Position numbers and translations under genes: made by a program
Notes under the pieces: model-generated
Database searches by the model: none
The model's input: only the letters and a program-made list of their open reading frames with translations
What the model was told of the DNA's origin: nothing
Assembly (NCBI GenBank): GCA_016717335.1
Contig: JADKFS010000018.1
Coordinates: 62,001-126,000, forward strand
Source: Candidatus Ribeiella danica
GTDB taxonomy: Bacteria; Chloroflexota; Chloroflexia; Chloroflexales; Roseiflexaceae
Direction of reading: 5' to 3'
Length of the DNA stretch: 64,000 bases
Shown here: piece by piece, positions 59,601 through 64,000 of the stretch
How the letters are laid out: the number at the start of each line of letters is the position of its first letter
How positions within the stretch are numbered: the first letter of the stretch is position 1

Positions 59601-61691
59601 GGTGCTGGCATCCCAGACCCGCAAGAAGCGATCGCGGCCGATCGTCAGGATCCGCCGCTGGTCGGGGCTCCAGAGCGCGCTGGTGAGCGGGCCGGCGTTG
59701 GGCGCCATGCGCAGGCGGATGTGCGAGTTCTGGATCGCCTGGCGCAGCGCGTCCTCGACCAGGCTGCCGGGGCTGCGCTTGGCGGCGGCGATTGCCAGCA
59801 GCAACCCCAGCTCGGGGTCGGGCGCGGACAGCGCCTGGAAGGCCAGCAGCTGGGCCTCGCGCGCGGCGTCGGCGTGCGCCTGGGCCACCACCGCGGTGGC
59901 GCGAGCGTCCTCGGCGGCATTCTTGGCGATAATTGCGGCGGCCTTTGCGGTATTGGCGACGGCGGCCTGCGTGCCGGCATTGGACGCGCTCTCCGCGGTC
60001 TGCGTCTGCAGGCGCAGCGTGCTGATCGTCGCCACGACCGCCAGGATCAGCAGCACCGCCAGCGCCGCGGCGATCCGCCGCGTGTAGCGCAGCTGGCGCC
60101 GGCGCGCGGCCTCGCGCTCGCGCTCGGCCGCGTCCTGGGCGGCCTGGCCGGCCTCGACGAACGCGGCCTCCAGCGGGCTGAGGTCGTCGTAGCCGCGGGC
60201 CTCTTCGAGCACGGTCCCGCGCAGCAGCGCGGCCGGGTCGCGATCGAGCGCCTGCCACTGCTCGGCGGCCTCGGTCAGGCGCAGGCGCCGCCGCAATGAC
60301 TCGCGCTCCTGCTCCAGCCAGTCGACCAGCCGCGGCCAGTTGCGGATCAGCGCCTCGTGCGCGACCTCGACCTGCACGTCGCCAGGCGTCTCGCCCTCGC
60401 ACAGGCGCACCAGCCGCGCCGCGATCAGCTTGTCGAGCACGCGGTCGACCCGGTCGCGCGCCTCGCCGGCGGCGTACAGCGTCTCGCGCCGGATGCGGTT
60501 GCTGGTCACCTCAAGCCCGGCGCCGGGGCGGACCATGCGCAGCAGGATGCGCTTGGCGGTGACCTGCTCCTCGGGCAGCAGCCCGCGGTAGAACGCGTCG
60601 GCGCTGCGGGCCAGCGCCTCGCGCGCGCTGCCGACCCGCCGGTAGCTCTCCCATGTCACGCGGTTGCGGTCGCGCTGCTCCCACAGCTTCAGCAGGGTGA
60701 ACTGCAGCAGCGGCAGGCCGACCCGCTCGCCCAGAATATCGCGCACCAGCTCGTCGACGATGCCGGCCTCGAACTTCAGCCCGACCCGGCGGGCCGGCTC
60801 CTCGATCGCCGCGCGCAGCTCGCTCGCGCCCAGCGCGGTGACCTGCACGCGCGCCTGGTCGAAGCGCTCCCGCAGCGCCGGCAGCTTGGCGACATTCTCC
60901 TCGAAGTCGCTGCGCATCGTCAGGATGACGGTGTGGCGCGGGCCGGGCGATTCGGCCAGCTCCAACAGGCGACCGGCGAACGCCTCGCGCTCGCGCTCGT
61001 CGGCGCACAGCGTGAACAGCTCCTCGAACTGGTCGATCACCAGCACCAGCGGGGCCTGCGGGTCGGGCGCGCCGTCGGCGGGAGCGGCCAGAGCGGCCGC
61101 CCGGAGCGCGCGCTCCAGGGTCGCCAGCGGCTCCGAGCCCGGCACGATCGTCGGGCAGTAGCGCCAGCCGGCGCTGCCGGGCAGGGCGCCGGAGCGCAGC
61201 GCCGGGATGAGCCCGGCGCGCACCAGCGACGACTTGCCGCTGCCGGACGAGCCGACGACGGCCAGCAGGCGGTGGGTCTTGAGCCGCTCGACCAGCTCGT
61301 CGACCAGCTGCTGGCGGCCGAAGAACAGGTCGTGGTTGTTTTCGCGGAAGGCCTCCAGGCCCAGGTACGGGCAGAGCTCGTCGGGCAGCTTGGGGGCCAG
61401 GCGCGGGTCGAACTCGGCCAGCGTGGCGTCGGGCGGCTCGCGGCCGGCGCGGTAGAGGATGTTGGCCCAGTAGTTCAGCAGGCTCTGGGCGGCCGCGCGC
61501 TCGTCGTCGTCGTCCAGCAGCACGCCGGTGCCCTGGCCGCGCCGCACCAGCGTGGCGATATCGTCCAGCAGCGCGGGCGTCTCGGGGCCGGCGCGGCGGC
61601 GCTGCAGCAGATCGGCGTGGGCGGCCTTCAGCGCGGCCAGCGACGCGAAGGCGGCCTCGTCGGCGAGCGGGGGAGCGATCTGGTCGTTCAT
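56634..61691 (-). CDS. Membrane STAND NTPase with about 22 WD40 repeats
   Basis: 1685 residues from ATG 61691, whose A overlaps the TGA of the upstream gene (ATGA). An N-terminal helical region (1-105) precedes the nSTAND1-type NTPase: CPYLGLEAFRENNHDLFFGR, Walker A GSSGSGKSS at 147-155, Walker B LVLVIDQFEELF. A winged-helix and helical arm follow. One membrane helix (AALAVLLILAVVATIST, near residue 540) separates these from the C-terminal part. That part has about 15 diverged WD40 repeats, a Pro/Thr/Ala linker (about 1250-1330), then seven canonical repeats forming one full propeller (HSAQVWAVAFSPDGQ-type). STAND-WD40 proteins act as ligand-triggered oligomeric switches in signalling or antiviral conflict. 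The coupled upstream gene encodes a probable adaptor. Confidence 0.9.
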   Translation of the reverse strand: MNDQIAPPLADEAAFASLAALKAAHADLLQRRRAGPETPALLDDIATLVRRGQGTGVLLDDDDERAAAQSLLNYWANILYRAGREPPDATLAEFDPRLAPKLPDELCPYLGLEAFRENNHDLFFGRQQLVDELVERLKTHRLLAVVGSSGSGKSSLVRAGLIPALRSGALPGSAGWRYCPTIVPGSEPLATLERALRAAALAAPADGAPDPQAPLVLVIDQFEELFTLCADEREREAFAGRLLELAESPGPRHTVILTMRSDFEENVAKLPALRERFDQARVQVTALGASELRAAIEEPARRVGLKFEAGIVDELVRDILGERVGLPLLQFTLLKLWEQRDRNRVTWESYRRVGSAREALARSADAFYRGLLPEEQVTAKRILLRMVRPGAGLEVTSNRIRRETLYAAGEARDRVDRVLDKLIAARLVRLCEGETPGDVQVEVAHEALIRNWPRLVDWLEQERESLRRRLRLTEAAEQWQALDRDPAALLRGTVLEEARGYDDLSPLEAAFVEAGQAAQDAAEREREAARRRQLRYTRRIAAALAVLLILAVVATISTLRLQTQTAESASNAGTQAAVANTAKAAAIIAKNAAEDARATAVVAQAHADAAREAQLLAFQALSAPDPELGLLLAIAAAKRSPGSLVEDALRQAIQNSHIRLRMAPNAGPLTSALWSPDQRRILTIGRDRFLRVWDASTGQLQLTLCCHEQDGQVDSSALVEASWSPDSQRILTLSEDGSARVWLAKTGEPLRMPGEQPGPIAHAAWRPGGEQILLATEQGARIWDVAGGQPPRALGDETTPAVVAVWRPDGAQALTVDAAGNAAIWDAASGARLAGFDAMPGRFDQAQAASWSPDGQRLLTAGVDGAIRYWDVSGALLGTLDDSSGFVAVSRAGRPLNPINLSPSFSPDGQRVVAAGADGVARIWSVATATAGGSLEPELKLTGHTGPIAGASWSADGRRIVTGSADKTARVWDAASGNELLALRGHTGGVSSAAWSPDDQRILTASDDGSARVWSANLGEERLVQRGPANTIVAAAFSHDRDTLAWGGFDGTIWLWRVSDGKLLLQLERHSGPVRSLAFSSDSQFLASGGGDGKAIVWRVADGALVREFQVAQPVGGLPIGVNAVAFAPDLQLVATVSAEGALRLWRVDDGRSIAEQPGRAASIAFSPDGKLMAVGGMSGGITFHDPTSLALLPGALSGPVGALSSLAFSADGATLAGGGEDAAIAVWDVAGRKARGDRLVGHAGAISGLVWSDDGARLLSSSADGTARVWSVAGREQLSVLRGGSAGIAAAAWDSREERIMAAGLDGELRLYAASLDDLIALAQTRTTRQLDPQELSRALGGALSPGTSPTSLPASATAGPPPQVTKEPVATVAPGAIETPAPLPSWAQVLQLKHPSGVRGAAFSPDGKLIATASEDGRVRLWSAADGSLTSTLVGHTDVVGAVAFSPDGRLLASASDDNTARLWDVATGQELRVLAGHSAQVWAVAFSPDGQVLATGSNDNTVRLWSLADGTALHTLKGHTVGVWSVAFSPDGATLASVASDNPALKETDVRLWSVGDGQPLGVLSGHTRGVLCVAFSPDGATLASGSVDRTIVLWDVAARQSVRVLQGHDDNVYSVAFAPDGRTLASGSLDNTVRLWSVASGAQLQLLRGHAGRVWSVAFAPDGKTVASASADGTVRLWRAR

Positions 61692-62917
61692 TCGAGCACC
61701 CTCAGCACCTGGTCGAGCGGCGCGCCAACCTGCTGCAGCTCGGCGCACAGCGACATGAGATCGTGGTCGACCTGGTTGAAGCTCTGGACCGCCTGGCTGC
61801 GGTAGCGCCCAAAGCTGCGCCGCAGGCGCAGCACATCGGCGGCGGCCAGGGCCACCTCCAGGTCGGCGGCCAGCCTGGTCAGCTTCGCGGCCCACTCGGC
61901 CGGGTTGCTCTCGCAGATCGCGCGCCGCAGCGGGGCGAGATCCTGCCAGGTCTCCGCCAGGCCGCCGGGCTCCTGCTCGAGCAGCCCCTCGATCAGCCGC
62001 AGCTCGTCGTCGATCTCCTGGAAGGCGGTATGCAGGCCGACCGCGGTGGTCAGCCGGCGGTCGAGCTCGGCCAGCGCGTCGACGCCGCGGCGGAAGTCGT
62101 CGAGCCGGCCTGCCGCGCCCGGATCGCGCGCGATCCGGGCGAGCTGGTCGCAGACCGTGCGCAGCGCGCCGACCAGCGTGGCCAGATCGAGCGCGTCGGC
62201 GGCGGCGACCAGGCGGGTGTTGGTGCGCGAGAGCTGGCGGTCGATCACATCCTTGAGCAGCGCCAGCGCATCTTTGAGCCGATCGGCCGCGCATACCTCC
62301 AGCGCGGCGCGCAACTCGCGCTGGGCCCGGCCGAGCTTCTGCGCCCAGAGGGCCGACTCGCCGGCCAGCGCGGGGCCGGCGGCCTGGGCCAGCAGCAGGT
62401 CGGCGGCGACGTACAGCTCCGGCTCGTCGCGCTCCACGTCCTCCCAGGCGGCCTGGTTGGCGGGCAGGCTCTTGCTGAAGCGCACGACGATCGTGTAGCG
62501 GTCGTCGAGCTGCTGGAACAGGTCGTGCAGCTTCTTGTAGACGCCCAGCGCCTCGATCTGGCGGCAGGCCACCTGGAAGCTGGCCTGGTAGACCGCCACG
62601 GCCGAGCGCGCGCCCGGCATGTGCAGCAGGTCGGACAGCGCCTGCAGCCCCGCGCCCACGCGGGCGGCCGTGGCCGCGGGCGCCGCATCCGCCGCGGAGC
62701 CGTCGTCGGGGTGATCCTCGACGGCGACGCCCCAAGCGCGCAGGGTCTCTTTGCTGCGCTGGATCTCGGCACGCGCGTCGACGATGCCATTCGCCACCGC
62801 CGGCACGACATAGGCCAACCCACCCTGCGCGGCCTGCTGGACCAGGTAGAGCGCCAGGGTGCGGCGGTAGGTCGCCAGGATGTTCTGCTGCGCCTCGATG
62901 TCTTCAGAGGTGGTCAT
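61688..62917 (-). CDS. Helical adaptor protein coupled to the STAND NTPase
   Basis: 409 residues from ATG 62917. The N-terminal ~75 residues (ILATYRRTLALYLVQQAAQGG, VANGIVDARAEIQRSKETL, WGVAVEDHPDD) look like a helical adaptor module that recurs at N-termini of Chloroflexota conflict and CHAT/STAND proteins, resembling bacterial TRADD-N/effector-associated types. The remainder is an all-helical, Leu/Ala/Asp-rich region with heptad character (100-409) and no catalytic motif. Its stop codon overlaps the STAND start by 4 bp, so both are made together. It probably senses or relays a signal to the STAND ATPase. The N-terminal call is from memory of related sequences and is not tested by search. 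Confidence 0.65.
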   Translation of the reverse strand: MTTSEDIEAQQNILATYRRTLALYLVQQAAQGGLAYVVPAVANGIVDARAEIQRSKETLRAWGVAVEDHPDDGSAADAAPAATAARVGAGLQALSDLLHMPGARSAVAVYQASFQVACRQIEALGVYKKLHDLFQQLDDRYTIVVRFSKSLPANQAAWEDVERDEPELYVAADLLLAQAAGPALAGESALWAQKLGRAQRELRAALEVCAADRLKDALALLKDVIDRQLSRTNTRLVAAADALDLATLVGALRTVCDQLARIARDPGAAGRLDDFRRGVDALAELDRRLTTAVGLHTAFQEIDDELRLIEGLLEQEPGGLAETWQDLAPLRRAICESNPAEWAAKLTRLAADLEVALAAADVLRLRRSFGRYRSQAVQSFNQVDHDLMSLCAELQQVGAPLDQVLRVLE

Positions 62918-63229
62918 AGTCGGCTGCGCCTGAATGCTTCAGATCCGGTGCTACTGTAGAGAACGCGCGGAAGGGGCAGGTTTAGCGCCTGCCGCGCCAC
63001 TCGCACAGCTCGGTGGCGCGGCCTGCGTAGTTTTGGACGGAAGGCCAACGACGAACTACGGCGCGATTCGTCTCCCTTCGTCGGTCCTCCGTCAAGCGAG
63101 CCCGCCAGCGATTTAACGCGACGTGTATTGGGCCGCCATAGACGCGCGATCTGTGAACGAGAGTGGATCTGTTGATAGCCTAAGTGTATCAGATGGCGCA
63201 AGCGCGGCCGGGCCACACGAGTGGCGGGG

Positions 63230-63348
63230 GTGACGTATAGTTTTGCAGTGGCCTGATCAGCCCGCGCAGCGGGCTTTGTGCCAGGTAGCCGGGGGCTTCA
63301 GCCCGTCGGCGTGCGGGATGCCGGCAGCCACGCAAAAAGCTACGTCAC
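63230..63348. repeat. MITE-like REP element with imperfect 22-bp terminal inverted repeats
   Basis: Ends TGACGTATAGTTTTGCAGTGGC and GCCACGCAAAAAGCTACGTCA are inverted complements with a few mismatches. The interior has AGCCCGC/GCGGGCT (63259-63275) and a GGGGGCTTCAGCCC hairpin. No ORF. Confidence 0.72.
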
Positions 63349-63431
63349 ACACCAGTCGCGGGGGCTATCCGCTGCGCTGAGATCTCCACACAGTCTCGGG
63401 ACTGCCGACCACTCTACCGCGCTTTCGCGGC

Positions 63432-63460
63432 TTGTCAAAGCGCGCGCGCGCCCCTATAAT
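63432..63460 (+). promoter_or_regulatory. Sigma-70-like promoter of the MoxR gene
   Basis: TTGTCA (63432-63437), a 17-bp spacer and TATAAT (63455-63460). The start codon is 33 bp downstream. It is the best consensus promoter in the window. Confidence 0.75.
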
Positions 63461-63493
63461 GGCCCGCGTCCGCTTACAGCAACGGAGGTTGGT

Positions 63494-64000
63494 GTGCCGA
63501 CTCCGATCGAAGATATTCAGAGCTTCGCCGAGCGCGTGCGCGAGAACGTCGCGCGCGTGATCGTCGGCAAGTCCCAGGCGCTCGACCTGTTGCTGGTGGC
63601 GCTGCTGTGCGGCGGACACGCGCTCCTGGAGGATGTGCCCGGGGTCGGCAAGACGATGATGGCGCGGGCGCTGGCGATCTCGCTGGGGCTGAGCTTCCGG
63701 CGGCTGCAGTGCACGCCCGACCTGCTGCCCAACGACGTGCTCGGCGTCTCGGTCTACCGTCAGAACGAGGGCGCGTTCAGCTTCCAGCCCGGGCCAATCT
63801 TCACCAACATTCTGCTGACCGACGAGATCAACCGCGCCACGCCGCGCACCCAGAGCGCGCTGCTGGAGGCGATGGGCGAGGGCCAGGTGACCGTCGACGG
63901 CGTGACGCGGGCGCTCGAGCAGCCGTTCCTGGTGCTGGCGACGCAGAACCCGGTCGAGTTCGAGGGCACCTTCCCGCTGCCCGAGGCCCAGCTCGACCGC
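63494..64000 (+). CDS. moxR: MoxR-family AAA+ ATPase, 3'-truncated by window edge
   Basis: The reading frame from GTG 63494 (GGAGG, spacing 5) stays open to the last base, giving 169 visible residues. MoxR hallmarks are present: IVGKSQALDLLLVALLCGGH (about residues 24-43), Walker A EDVPGVGKTMMARAL (about 46-60), the FRRLQCTPDLLPND segment, Walker B NILLTDEINRATPRTQSALLEAM, and the sensor-1 region VLATQNPVEFEGTFPLPEAQ. MoxR ATPases are chaperone-like and usually precede DUF58/von Willebrand-A and transglutaminase-like genes. Those would be expected beyond the window. Confidence 0.95.
   Translation, partial: MPTPIEDIQSFAERVRENVARVIVGKSQALDLLLVALLCGGHALLEDVPGVGKTMMARALAISLGLSFRRLQCTPDLLPNDVLGVSVYRQNEGAFSFQPGPIFTNILLTDEINRATPRTQSALLEAMGEGQVTVDGVTRALEQPFLVLATQNPVEFEGTFPLPEAQLDR

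Larger units (their letters stand above)
62918..63493. other. Divergent promoter region between the STAND pair and MoxR
   Basis: It contains a MITE-like REP (63230-63348) and the MoxR promoter. Nothing else beyond short palindromes. A minus-strand promoter for the STAND pair was not identified with confidence. Confidence 0.5.

Noticed and set aside
61692..62735. N-terminal extension of the STAND ORF to 62735
   Set aside because: That part is the wrong frame of the adaptor gene. The ATGA overlap at 61688-61691 supports the shorter start.

Overview
The window is GC-rich chromosomal DNA, most likely from a filamentous, heterotrophic member of the Chloroflexota (Chloroflexia, Roseiflexus/Kouleothrix-like). 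This is inferred from the gene mix: many CUT1 sugar ABC transporters, a soluble LacI-sensor hybrid kinase with an AraC output, a STAND-WD40 giant, WS/DGAT and MoxR. A very high load of intergenic hairpins and heptamer repeats points the same way. No rRNA, tRNA, CRISPR array, IS transposase or prophage was seen.

Layout. 1-8.5 kb (+): the 3' part of a tandem double substrate-binding protein, then a MacAB-like export set (lipoprotein HlyD adaptor, large FtsX permease, two ATPases, one carrying an AbrB-like tail). 8.7-16 kb (+): DUF2231 membrane protein, an unreported 58-residue membrane ORF, the MrfA/DUF1998 helicase, MsrA and a wax-ester/diacylglycerol acyltransferase, separated by repeat-rich DNA. 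16-20 kb (-): a heterodimeric ABC exporter with complementary degenerate sites. 20.3-21.3 kb (-): zinc-finger/TM/LysM protein. 21.9-32.8 kb (-): a galactoside/glucoside locus running hybrid kinase, pseudo-receiver, GH31 glycosidase, two permeases, binding protein, galT. Two near-identical 35-bp sites in this locus are good candidates for its operator. 33-42 kb: an accessory block with a DinB-like protein, two overlapping genes sharing a RelE-like domain (one membrane-anchored, one fused to a death-like effector-associated domain), a 7-TM protein, and a 1608-residue DUF4157 polymorphic toxin overlapping a candidate immunity gene. 42-46 kb (-): a ugp-type glycerol-3-phosphate transporter. 46-49 kb (-): CopA/CopZ copper export. 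49.4-54.8 kb (-): a second MacAB-like exporter. 55.5-56.3 kb (+): an alpha/beta hydrolase. 56.6-62.9 kb (-): a STAND NTPase-WD40 giant overlapping an adaptor gene. 63.5 kb to the end (+): a MoxR ATPase cut by the window edge.

The main unusual themes are as follows. (1) Arrays of 7-bp repeats arranged as inverted arms occur between genes and also, in frame, inside five otherwise conserved genes (two ABC exporters, an ABC ATPase, mrfA, copA). (2) There is a large family of long, often perfect hairpins whose stem sequence differs between copies while the flanking C-rich/G-rich modules are conserved. (3) There are several predicted conflict or immunity modules: the EAD/RelE-like pair, the DUF4157 toxin-immunity pair and the STAND-adaptor pair.

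All functional calls rest on motif recognition by eye. No database search or fold prediction was run.
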